A stretch of 64,000 nt of DNA from Mesorhizobium denitrificans (GTDB lineage: Bacteria; Pseudomonadota; Alphaproteobacteria; Rhizobiales; Rhizobiaceae). The position numbers and the translations under genes were made by a program. The notes beneath the pieces were generated by a model. The model did no database searches. It saw nothing but the letters and a program-made list of their open reading frames with translations, and had not been told where the DNA came from. The stretch lies in NCBI RefSeq assembly GCF_003403035.1, contig NZ_QURN01000004.1, positions 186,001-250,000 on the forward strand, read 5' to 3'. This document shows positions 38,081 to 45,776 of this stretch, one piece after another. Each line of letters begins with the position of its first letter. Positions within the stretch are counted from its first letter, which is position 1.

Positions 38081-39280
38081 TCAAGACTTGGCGCGCATTT
38101 CTTCATTGATGCGCGCCAAATCGCGGTCACGCGGTGCGGTTTCGAGATTGAGCACCGGCAATTGCTCGCGCAAATGATCATGATGCGTGCGCACGCCATA
38201 TTCCAGATCAGACAGGAAGAAGCCCGCGAACGCCTTTGATTGCATTGCTTCGTTCGACCATACGGAAAGCTGTACGTCCTCTGCCATCGTGTCGCGGTCG
38301 ATGCGCATTGAAAGGTAACGCGCCGCCGCTTGCTGACGATTTTCGTCACGGAATCGATAGGTAGAGCCGCGCAAAAGCGTTTCACCCGTCGAAAGCGGAA
38401 ATTCCTGATAGAACTGAACGGATTCCGGCATCAGCGTGATGACGTTGTTCGGGAACAATCCATAATAGATCCACGCCTTGCGCAGATGCTCCGGCAGATA
38501 TGACGGCTCCGGCGCGATGTTGACGTAGTTTTTCACGCTCCAGCGTCGGCCCGCATGGGGATTGTAAGTCGCGAATGAGCGCGACACCCCATTGACGAAG
38601 GGTTCGTCAAAATAGGTTGAGCCGTAAAGATCCTGCAATGCTGGATGGGCCATCGCAACGTGATAGCCCTCATTGTCGACATCGCGGACCGACTTCCAGT
38701 TGACCGGAGTGGTCTGCGTCCACGGTTCGCCCGAAGGCACCATATCCGCAATGTTGTAATGCGCGATTTCCGCTTCGATCGGCTTGAACAATTCAGCCAC
38801 GGAAGGCTGCGGCCCATGCCGGAAGCGGACAAACACAAAGCCCATCCAGATTTCGAGATCCAGCGGAATCAAGCCAAACTCATTCTTGTCCAGTTCTGGA
38901 AAGCTGCGAGGCTGCGCCGCACCACGCAGCGTGCCATCGAGATTATAGACCCAACCGTGAAACGGGCAGACCAGTGCGTTCTTGCAATGGCCCTTCTCGT
39001 CGGCCACGACGCGCGAACCGCGATGGCGGCAGATATTATGGAAGGCGCGCACTATGCCATCCTTGCCGCGCACGATGAGCGCGCGTTCGCCGACAGCGTC
39101 GAAGGTCAGGTAGTCACCGGGTTCGGGGACATCCGCGATATGGCAGGCAATCTGCCAATGGTTGCGGAAAAGGAATTCCCTTTCCAGTTCAAGAAAGGCG
39201 GGGCTGTGATAGCTCCAGCCCGGCAGGCCGCGCCGGTCCCAATTGTCCGGCACTGCGACATTGAGCAGGTGCTGGTTCAT
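38081..39280 (-). CDS. Rieske-type oxygenase alpha subunit, probable quaternary-amine oxygenase
   Basis: 399 residues from ATG 39280; a TTG at 39286 is the alternative. The Rieske [2Fe-2S] ligands are C84-x-H86 (CRHRG) and C105-x2-H108 (CPFHGW). The mononuclear iron ligands are H207 and H212 (GYHVAMAH). The residue three before H207 is E204 rather than the Asp that bridges the two centres in aromatic dioxygenases; Glu here is typical of the carnitine (CntA), choline and glycine-betaine oxygenases. With the neighbouring CaiD-like gene this suggests a quaternary ammonium substrate. No reductase gene is adjacent. A GlxA/AraC-type regulator lies just upstream on the same strand. Confidence 0.83.
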   Translation of the reverse strand: MNQHLLNVAVPDNWDRRGLPGWSYHSPAFLELEREFLFRNHWQIACHIADVPEPGDYLTFDAVGERALIVRGKDGIVRAFHNICRHRGSRVVADEKGHCKNALVCPFHGWVYNLDGTLRGAAQPRSFPELDKNEFGLIPLDLEIWMGFVFVRFRHGPQPSVAELFKPIEAEIAHYNIADMVPSGEPWTQTTPVNWKSVRDVDNEGYHVAMAHPALQDLYGSTYFDEPFVNGVSRSFATYNPHAGRRWSVKNYVNIAPEPSYLPEHLRKAWIYYGLFPNNVITLMPESVQFYQEFPLSTGETLLRGSTYRFRDENRQQAAARYLSMRIDRDTMAEDVQLSVWSNEAMQSKAFAGFFLSDLEYGVRTHHDHLREQLPVLNLETAPRDRDLARINEEMRAKS

Positions 39281-39297
39281 TTTCAAACCCGATTATT

Positions 39298-39317
39298 TAT
39301 TGAATGTTCATTCAATA
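39298..39317. promoter_or_regulatory. perfect 20-bp palindrome upstream of the Rieske gene (candidate operator)
   Basis: TATTGAATG (39298-39306), TT, then CATTCAATA (39309-39317): a perfect inverted repeat with 9-base arms, 18 bases before the Rieske start codon. The TTGAATG..CATTCAA pattern resembles operators of TetR-family repressors. No TetR gene is in the window, so the binder is unknown. Confidence 0.6.
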
Positions 39318-39328
39318 CAGGCATATTT

Positions 39329-39345
39329 CGCAATAAAACGCAATA
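39329..39345. promoter_or_regulatory. 10-bp-spaced direct repeat, candidate regulator site
   Basis: CGCAATA occurs at 39329-39335 and again at 39339-39345, a 10-base period placing both copies on one DNA face. AraC-family proteins often bind such direct repeats, and a GlxA/AraC-type gene is adjacent. A role is inferred from spacing only. Confidence 0.35.
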
Positions 39346-39391
39346 GGTTAGGAGAATTTACGATTTAATGCATTGATCTTCTTGAGAGATT

Positions 39392-40366
39392 TTAACCCGT
39401 TCTGAGACGTGTCGGAGCCTCTCCGAAGGCCGCAGAAAAAGCCCGCGAAAAGCTCGCGGTGGAACCAAAGCCCGTACGCGCGGCGATATCAGCCATCGGC
39501 AGGCGCGTATCGAGCACGAGCCGCCGGGCGGCGTTGAGGCGCAGGCGCTGATAGTATGCGCCGGGCGTTTCTCCGATGGCTTTGCGGAATATGGTTTCCA
39601 GAGTTCGCGTGGTCACACCGGTACGTGCAGCGAGGGCGGCTGTGCTGAGCGGTTCATCAATGCGGGATTCCATGAGCCGGATCGCTTGCGCGACGCGCTC
39701 ATCATAGCCTTCCAGACGACCGAGGGAGACGAACGGCTGCGTATCGGCGGCATTATGCGCCTGATCATAAATAAAGACGCTGGCGACATCGAGCGCGACG
39801 GCCATGCCGAGCCGACTGCGGATGAGGTGCAGCATCAGGTCGAAAATGGGCGAGGCGCCACCTGCCGTGAATGCCGCGCCGTCGATGACATAACGGTCGG
39901 GTCGCACGTCGACGCTGGGAAAGGCAGCGGCGAAGTCCTCGAGGTCTTCCCAGTGGGTTGTGGCGCGGCGACCGTCGAGCAATCCAGCGCGCGCCAGCAA
40001 CCACGAACCGGCCTCGACGCCGCCGAAGCTACGCGCCGCGCGGGCACATTTGCGCAATGTGGAAAGCAGCGGGCGCGATGACGCGTCACGCGTGCCGAAG
40101 CCGCCGATGACGATGAGCATGTCGGCGGCCATTGCATCGAATGCGCCATCCACGGCGATGGGCAAGCCGCTCGTTGTTCGAGGCGGAACGCGATCAATGG
40201 AAACAATTCGCCAATCGAACAGGCGTTCGCCTGCGATCCGGTTGGCGGCGCGAAGGGGATCGATGGTGGAGGCAACGCACAGGATCGATGCATTTTCGAG
40301 CACGAGTATTGTGATGGACAAAGGTGCGCGCTCAACGCGAAACACGTTTCGAGATTCGTTTTTCAT
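39392..40366 (-). CDS. GlxA-family transcriptional regulator (DJ-1/PfpI-like domain plus AraC HTH)
   Basis: 324 residues from ATG 40366. Residues 15-190 are a DJ-1/PfpI-like ligand-sensing domain (LIVIGGFGTRD, ARAGLLDGRRATTHWEDL); the usual nucleophile cysteine position is not conserved. Residues about 225-324 are the AraC double helix-turn-helix (LAARTGVTTRTLETIFRKAIG, ADIAARTGFGSTASFSRAF). Relatives GbdR and CdhR control glycine betaine and carnitine catabolism in Pseudomonas, in line with its neighbours. It lies between the Rieske gene and the divergent acyl-CoA operon and probably controls both. Confidence 0.85.
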   Translation of the reverse strand: MKNESRNVFRVERAPLSITILVLENASILCVASTIDPLRAANRIAGERLFDWRIVSIDRVPPRTTSGLPIAVDGAFDAMAADMLIVIGGFGTRDASSRPLLSTLRKCARAARSFGGVEAGSWLLARAGLLDGRRATTHWEDLEDFAAAFPSVDVRPDRYVIDGAAFTAGGASPIFDLMLHLIRSRLGMAVALDVASVFIYDQAHNAADTQPFVSLGRLEGYDERVAQAIRLMESRIDEPLSTAALAARTGVTTRTLETIFRKAIGETPGAYYQRLRLNAARRLVLDTRLPMADIAARTGFGSTASFSRAFSAAFGEAPTRLRTG

Positions 40367-40444
40367 CAAATGAATTTCGTAAAGAGTTAATGGCGACGTT
40401 GCAAGTTCGGCAAGATGAAGGCTTGTTTCGAGGAGGTTCCGCAG

Positions 40445-41608
40445 ATGCAGTTCGGGTTGAGCGAGGAGCAGCGCCTAATTGTCGATACGACGCGGGCGTT
40501 CGTTGAGAACGAACTTTATCCGCATGAGGCGGAAGTTGAGCGCACCGGAGTTTTGCGGCCGGAATTGATCGCGGAGATAAAGGCCAAAGCGATTGCAGCT
40601 GGCCTTTACGCGGCAAACATGCCTGCGGATGTGGGCGGCGCGGGCCTCGATACCGTGACATGGCTGCTCTATGAAAAAGAGCTTGGCCGCGCCAGCTATG
40701 CGCTCCACTGGAACTGCGTGGCGCGGCCATCGAACATTTTGCTGGCGGGAACGCCGGAGCAGCGCGAGCGCTACCTGTTTCCATGCATACGCGGCGAAAA
40801 GTCGGACTGCCTCGCCATGACTGAACCTAATGCGGGTTCGGACCTGCGCAGCATGCAGGCGAGCGCGGTGCAGGACGGCGACGACTGGGTGCTGAATGGC
40901 ACGAAGCATTTCATCAGCCATGCGGATATGGCTGATTTTGTCATTACCTTCATGGCAAGTGGCGAGGAAGATACCCCGCGCGGAAAGCGCAAGAAGATCA
41001 CGGCGTTCTTTGTCGATAAGGGCACGCCGGGGTTCAGTGTGCGCGATGGCTATCAGAATGTTTCGCATCGGGGATACACCAATTCCGTGCTGGAATTTGA
41101 CGATTGCCGCCTGCCGAAACAGCAGGTTCTGGGCGAGGTGCATAAGGGCTTTGAGGTTGCCAATGCCTGGTTGGGGGCTACACGCTTGCAAGTGGCGGCG
41201 ACATGTCTAGGCCGTGCGGAGCGCGCTTTCGGCCATGCAGTTTCCTATGCTGCCGAGCGCAAGCAATTTGGCCAGCAGATTGGCAAATTTCAGGGTGTGT
41301 CATTCAAGCTGGCCGACATGGCGACCGAGATGAAGGCCGCCAACCTGCTCGTGTTTGAAGCGGGCTGGAAATATGACCAGGGCACCGTGACCGACGAAGA
41401 CATGGCGATGGCGAAGCTCAAGGCCACGGAAATGCTCGCCTTTGTAGCCGACGAGGCAATCCAGATCTACGGCGGCATGGGCCTGATGAATGATCTGCCG
41501 CTCGAGCGCATCTGGCGGGACGCGCGTGTCGAACGCATCTGGGAAGGCACAAGCGAGATACAGCGACACATCATTTCGCGCGCGCTTCTTCGTGCGGTGG
41601 GCGGCTGA
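40445..41608 (+). CDS. acyl-CoA dehydrogenase family protein
   Basis: 387 residues from ATG 40445, set by a strong AGGAGG at 40431-40436; an ATG at 40415 has no such site. It oxidises an acyl-CoA with FAD, passing electrons to ETF. Signatures: CLAMTEPNAGSDLRSMQASA (FAD-binding), GTKHFISHAD and QIYGGMGLMNDLPLERIWRD with the Glu/Arg region near the C-terminus. It heads a three-gene operon with an ADP-forming CoA ligase and CaiD-like enzyme, so a betainyl-CoA type substrate (as for CaiA) is plausible but unproven. Confidence 0.88.
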   Translation: MQFGLSEEQRLIVDTTRAFVENELYPHEAEVERTGVLRPELIAEIKAKAIAAGLYAANMPADVGGAGLDTVTWLLYEKELGRASYALHWNCVARPSNILLAGTPEQRERYLFPCIRGEKSDCLAMTEPNAGSDLRSMQASAVQDGDDWVLNGTKHFISHADMADFVITFMASGEEDTPRGKRKKITAFFVDKGTPGFSVRDGYQNVSHRGYTNSVLEFDDCRLPKQQVLGEVHKGFEVANAWLGATRLQVAATCLGRAERAFGHAVSYAAERKQFGQQIGKFQGVSFKLADMATEMKAANLLVFEAGWKYDQGTVTDEDMAMAKLKATEMLAFVADEAIQIYGGMGLMNDLPLERIWRDARVERIWEGTSEIQRHIISRALLRAVGG

Positions 41609-41609
41609 T

Positions 41610-43664
41610 ATGCATCGCCTCGAAAGATTGTTGCGACCGCGCTCAATTGCAGTGTTCGGCGGGTCGTTCGCGGCCAATGTCGTGCAGCAATGCCGCAAGA
41701 TGGGCTTTGCGGGCGAGGTATGGCCAGTGCATCCGACCAAGCCGGAGGTGCATGGAGTCAAGGCATATCGGGGCGTAGACGATCTTCCCGGAGTGCCGGA
41801 TGCGGCGTTCGTTGGCGTGAACAGGCTGCTGACAATCGACATTGTGCGGCAATTGCGCGAGCGCGGTGCGGGCGGCGCGATTTGCTTCGCGGCTGGCTTT
41901 CTGGAAGCGGGCGCTGACGACGCAGACGGTGCGCGGTTACAGGACGAATTGCTGGCGGCGGCTGGCGATATGCCGATCATTGGGCCGAATTGCTATGGCT
42001 TGATAAATTACGCAGATGGCGCGTTGCTGTGGCCGGATCAGCATGGTGGCGAACGGCTGGAAGGCGGGCGCGGCGTTGCGATCCTCACGCAATCATCGAA
42101 CATCGCCATCAACATGACCATGCAGAAGCGCGGCCTGCCCTTGGCCTATGTCATGACGGCGGGTAATCAGGCGCAGACCGGTCTTTCCGAACTGGCGCTG
42201 GGGTTGATCGAGGATGAGCGCGTCTCAGCGCTGGGGCTGCATATTGAAGGGTTTGACTCGGTTACGGGCCTCGAAAAGCTGGCAGCGCGGGCGCGCGAAT
42301 TGCGAAAGCCGATAGTCGCCATGAAAGTCGGACGCTCGGAGCAGGCGCGCGCGGGCGCATTGTCTCATACGGCATCGCTGGCCGGGTCCGATGCTGCATC
42401 GGACGCATTTATGCGGAGACTGGGGATTGCGCGGGTAGATTCGATCCCGGCATTTCTGGAAACGCTGAAGCTGCTGCATGTGTGTGGCCCGCTGCCGGGT
42501 AATAAGTTGTCGTCTATGAGCTGTTCGGGTGGTGAAGCGTCTGTGATGGCCGATGCGGCGGAAGGACGGCCGCTGGTGTTCCCGAAGCTGGATGATGCAC
42601 ATCGAGCAAGCGTCAAGGAAACGCTTGGACCTCTGGTGGCTGTCGCCAATCCGCTCGATTACCACACCTTCATCTGGAACAACGAAGACGCCATGCGCCA
42701 GACGTTCACGGCGATGGTGTCGGACAGATTCGACCTCAACGCGCTGGTGTTGGATTTTCCGCGAAACGACCGTTGCTCGGACGCCGATTGGCAACCAACG
42801 CTGCGGGCGTTCAGAGCAGCTTTGACGGCGAAATCGGCGCGTGGGGCGGTGGTCGCATCGATGCCCGAAAATATGCCCGAAGGCGAGGCCAAGGCGCTCG
42901 TTGCGCAAGGCGTCGTGCCGCTGTTTGGCATTGGTGAAACGATGGACGCAGTAGAGGCAGCACATTTCATAGGTGCGGCATGGAGCAAGCCAGCATCTAC
43001 GGCGGTTGGCGACCGCGCCGCGTTAGTCGGTGAAACACAAGTGCTGGACGAGGCAACGGCGAAAGCGCTGCTGCGTGAGGATGGTCTGAACGTGCCGGCG
43101 GGAATTGTGGCTGCAAGCGTTGCGGACGCGGTGGATGCAGCGGGAAAGATCGGATTTCCGCTTGCGCTCAAGGCGCTGGGGGTCGCGCATAAGTCCGAGA
43201 CTGGCGCAGTTCGCCTGAACCTGCGCGATGCCGATACCGTGCGTAGCGTCGCGGAAGCGCTGTTGCCACTTGGAACGGGGCTCTTCGTGGAAAAAATGAT
43301 CGAGGGGGGCGTTGCCGAATTGATCGTAGGCATTACGCATGACGCGCTTTTCGGGCCGGTGATGACAATCGGCACAGGCGGTGTGCTGGTCGAGCTTTTG
43401 CAGGACAGCGCAACGCTGCTTCTGCCCGCGTCAAGGGACGAGATCGAGCGCGCGTTGCGCGGCTTGAAGATGTTTCCCCTACTGGAAGGTTATCGAGGCA
43501 GGCCAAAAGCCGATCTTCGCGCAGCCATCGAAGCAATTGCGAAAATCGGTGCGTTTGCACAGGCTGAAAACATCGAAGAACTGGACATTAACCCCCTGAT
43601 CGTTTGCGGTGAAGGCAAGGGCGCATGGATCGCAGACGCGCTGCTGGTTCGGAGGACGCAATGA
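41610..43664 (+). CDS. acyl-CoA synthetase, ADP-forming (acetate-CoA ligase family)
   Basis: 684 residues from ATG 41610, two bases after the dehydrogenase stop. Order: CoA-binding domain (1-130, RSIAVFGGSF), succinyl-CoA-ligase-like domains (about 145-450, with ILTQSSNIAINM and GALSHTASLAG), and a C-terminal ATP-grasp domain (about 475-684, FPLALKALGVAHKSETGAV, ELDINPLIV). It activates a carboxylate to its CoA thioester. Here it takes the place that CaiC (an AMP-forming ligase) has in enterobacterial carnitine metabolism. Confidence 0.87.
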   Translation: MHRLERLLRPRSIAVFGGSFAANVVQQCRKMGFAGEVWPVHPTKPEVHGVKAYRGVDDLPGVPDAAFVGVNRLLTIDIVRQLRERGAGGAICFAAGFLEAGADDADGARLQDELLAAAGDMPIIGPNCYGLINYADGALLWPDQHGGERLEGGRGVAILTQSSNIAINMTMQKRGLPLAYVMTAGNQAQTGLSELALGLIEDERVSALGLHIEGFDSVTGLEKLAARARELRKPIVAMKVGRSEQARAGALSHTASLAGSDAASDAFMRRLGIARVDSIPAFLETLKLLHVCGPLPGNKLSSMSCSGGEASVMADAAEGRPLVFPKLDDAHRASVKETLGPLVAVANPLDYHTFIWNNEDAMRQTFTAMVSDRFDLNALVLDFPRNDRCSDADWQPTLRAFRAALTAKSARGAVVASMPENMPEGEAKALVAQGVVPLFGIGETMDAVEAAHFIGAAWSKPASTAVGDRAALVGETQVLDEATAKALLREDGLNVPAGIVAASVADAVDAAGKIGFPLALKALGVAHKSETGAVRLNLRDADTVRSVAEALLPLGTGLFVEKMIEGGVAELIVGITHDALFGPVMTIGTGGVLVELLQDSATLLLPASRDEIERALRGLKMFPLLEGYRGRPKADLRAAIEAIAKIGAFAQAENIEELDINPLIVCGEGKGAWIADALLVRRTQ

Positions 43665-44443
43665 GCGAAGTGATAACGACTCGCCGCGAGGGCGGCATTC
43701 TGGAAGTCACGCTCGACCGGCCGAAGGCGAATGCAATTGACCTCGCAACCTCGCGACTCATGGGCACGACGTTCGAGGCATTTCGCGACGATCCAGAACT
43801 GCGCGTCGCAATTGTCAAAACGGCGGGCGATAAGTTTTTCTCGGCTGGTTGGGATTTGAAAGCTGCCGCTGCTGGCGATGCCGTCGATGGCGATTATGGC
43901 GTGGGCGGGTTCGCGGGCCTGCAGGAATTGCGCGATTTGAACAAGCCGGTGATCGCGTGCGTCAACGGCATGGCAGTTGGCGGCGGATTTGAATTGGCGC
44001 TCTCCTGCGATCTGATCTACGCGTCGGATCATTCGAGCTTCGCGCTGCCCGAAATTCGCGCCGGAACGCTGGCAGATGCCGCAACGATCAAGCTGCCCAA
44101 ACGCATCCCGTATCATGTGGCGATGGACCTGCTTTTGACGGGCCGCTGGATGGATGTGCAGGAGGCACATCGCTGGGGTCTGGTCAACGAGATTCTGCCG
44201 CAGGAGAAGTTGGAAGCGCGTGTGTGGGAAATCGCGCGGCTGCTGGCGAGCGGGCCGCCGATGGTTTTCGCGGCAATCAAGGAAGTCGCACGGCGCGCAG
44301 AGGCGATGGAATTTCAGGATGCAATGAATTGGGTGACGAAGCGGAAATTCCGCACCGTGGATGAGTTGTATTCGTCTGAGGATGGGCTGGAAGGTTTCAA
44401 AGCGTTTGCGGAAAAACGCGATCCCGTGTGGAAGGGGCGGTAG
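43661..44443 (+). CDS. enoyl-CoA hydratase/isomerase, CaiD-like (carnitinyl-CoA dehydratase)
   Basis: 260 residues, the length of E. coli CaiD. Close resemblance runs end to end: LEVTLDRPKANAID, KFFSAGWDLKAAAAG, FAGLQELRDLNKPVIA, GGGFELALSCDLI (oxyanion hole) and FAEKRDPVWKGR at the C-terminus, which is almost identical in CaiD. It would dehydrate carnitinyl-CoA to crotonobetainyl-CoA or the reverse. The catalytic-glutamate region (residues 110-140) reads EIRAGTLADAATIKLPKRI and differs from CaiD, so the exact substrate may differ. It overlaps the CoA ligase stop by ATGA. Confidence 0.8.
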   Translation: MSEVITTRREGGILEVTLDRPKANAIDLATSRLMGTTFEAFRDDPELRVAIVKTAGDKFFSAGWDLKAAAAGDAVDGDYGVGGFAGLQELRDLNKPVIACVNGMAVGGGFELALSCDLIYASDHSSFALPEIRAGTLADAATIKLPKRIPYHVAMDLLLTGRWMDVQEAHRWGLVNEILPQEKLEARVWEIARLLASGPPMVFAAIKEVARRAEAMEFQDAMNWVTKRKFRTVDELYSSEDGLEGFKAFAEKRDPVWKGR

Positions 44444-44460
44444 CCAACTTGGTATGCATT

Positions 44461-44487
44461 CCCTACGGCCAAATGGTAGGGTATAAT
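44461..44487 (+). promoter_or_regulatory. hairpin and TATAAT box before the islet gene
   Basis: CCCTAC (44461-44466) and GTAGGG (44476-44481) form a 6-bp stem after caiD, followed at once by TATAATTTT. It may act as a weak terminator for the caiD operon. The TATAAT (44482-44487) lies seven bases before the ATG at 44494 and could be a -10 box giving a leaderless message; no clear -35 or ribosome site is seen. Confidence 0.35.
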
Positions 44488-44493
44488 TTTCCG

Positions 44494-45141
44494 ATGGATA
44501 TATGGAAAACAATTTTAACTGCCGTCGTGGGTTTCGTGCTCACAGGTGTCGTGGGAACGTGGATCACCTATATTTGGCAGAAAAGAAATTGGCGATTTCA
44601 GCAAGATTATGTACGAAACAAGGAGTTGTTGAGTCAGCAAATTCAGATAGTTGAAGGTCTATCTGATTTAATTGGGTCTAGGAGATTTCGGACTTTTCGA
44701 GCGACTGCGGCTCTCAGGGGACGTGATGCTGAACGCGTTCGGGTTGCGTGGGAGGAATACGACAAGTCTGTTATTAAATGGAACGAAAGTGTGAATGGAT
44801 ACATAACGAAGTTGCGTCAGTTCTTCTCAAGAAGCCTGCAATATCAGCTAGAAGAAATTATACGAGAATTTCAGCAAATCGGTTCCCTAGTAGAGCAATC
44901 AAAAAGAGAATTTGATAGGAGCGATTTCGGTCACGGGTATTTTGAAAATCTTCGAGACATATCAGGCCAAGTCGAATTATTTGGCGGGACTGTAAATACT
45001 TATATCGGAAATCTATGGTCCCATATTGACGGACTAAAGGAGCGTTTCGATGGCGTATTCGCAATATCGTTAGAGAATGAAAAACATCTATCAAATTGGT
45101 ATATATTCAAACAGATATTTGTAAGAAGGCGCGAGTTTTAA
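44494..45141 (+). CDS. membrane-anchored helical protein of unknown function (AT-rich islet)
   Basis: 215 residues from ATG 44494; in-frame starts further up overlap the caiD end. One membrane helix (6-28) is followed by a basic stretch and long amphipathic helices rich in Gln, Glu and Arg (about 35-145: YVRNKELLSQQIQIVEGL, YQLEEIIREFQQIGSLVEQ). No enzymatic motif is seen and I recognise no family. Base composition is clearly AT-richer than the flanks (a hand-counted 60-base line gave 43% GC), pointing to recent transfer. Its last 51 bases overlap the 3' end of the convergent GT51 gene. Confidence 0.7.
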   Translation: MDIWKTILTAVVGFVLTGVVGTWITYIWQKRNWRFQQDYVRNKELLSQQIQIVEGLSDLIGSRRFRTFRATAALRGRDAERVRVAWEEYDKSVIKWNESVNGYITKLRQFFSRSLQYQLEEIIREFQQIGSLVEQSKREFDRSDFGHGYFENLRDISGQVELFGGTVNTYIGNLWSHIDGLKERFDGVFAISLENEKHLSNWYIFKQIFVRRREF

Positions 45142-45738
45142 CGCGTAGCGCTTTCTCTTATCTACTTTTTTCAGCCACAACGGTGTTGGATGTGTGGGGC
45201 GCGGATATACTAGGTAAGAGGCAATTTCAGCAGCATCCTCCTCTGTTAGTTCTCCAAGGGATTTACCGAATTCGTTAAATGCGACTGCCTCGCAATTCGG
45301 CATCAATCCCCCGTAGTGTTGGACCGGATACCTCGCGCCATAATATGCGATGGAACAATAGCATAAGAGCATGTCTCTTTTTGAAAAGTGCCAATTACAC
45401 AGATGCGCAAGCAAAATTTCGTATAGTTTACGACTTAAAGTTCGCTCATACCTCGCGGTAACCGTACGAACTAACTGCATCTCTATTGTACTAAAACCAC
45501 CATGCCGTCTAAGTGTTACTAGGCGCCAAAAGTCTCTCAAAAATGAAATATAATCTATCCCCTTATGGCTATAGTACCTCCTGTCTTCTAAAACTAGAAC
45601 ATACCGATATAAATTAATATAGCTATCACATCTAGTGTCTTGTATGGCGTTATCGAGGAGGTGCAAATCGCCGTATATTCCAATTAGAAAACGCTTCAAA
45701 GACGGAAGTCGAAGCGGCTGGTTTCTGAAACGAAGCAT
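45091..45738 (-). CDS. stand-alone GT51 peptidoglycan transglycosylase-like protein (AT-rich islet)
   Basis: 215 residues, all one GT51 domain. Motif 1 is LEDRRYYSHKG with the catalytic Glu at E51; motif 2 GGFSTIEMQLVRT (80-92); motif 3 RKLYE (103-107) with the second catalytic Glu; then SKRDMLLCYCSIAYYG and a proline-rich YPRPTHPTPLW end like that of penicillin-binding proteins. It has no transpeptidase domain and no clear N-terminal membrane helix, unlike MtgA or PBP1. A 60-base line counted by hand was 35% GC. It starts 38 bases after arfB on the same strand. Either a specialised cell-wall enzyme or a cargo/defence gene; family assignment is by motif. Confidence 0.72.
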   Translation of the reverse strand: MLRFRNQPLRLPSLKRFLIGIYGDLHLLDNAIQDTRCDSYINLYRYVLVLEDRRYYSHKGIDYISFLRDFWRLVTLRRHGGFSTIEMQLVRTVTARYERTLSRKLYEILLAHLCNWHFSKRDMLLCYCSIAYYGARYPVQHYGGLMPNCEAVAFNEFGKSLGELTEEDAAEIASYLVYPRPTHPTPLWLKKVDKRKRYALKLAPSYKYLFEYIPI

Positions 45739-45776
45739 TATTCTGATTTTCGAAATTGATTATATTACCCAGCGAT

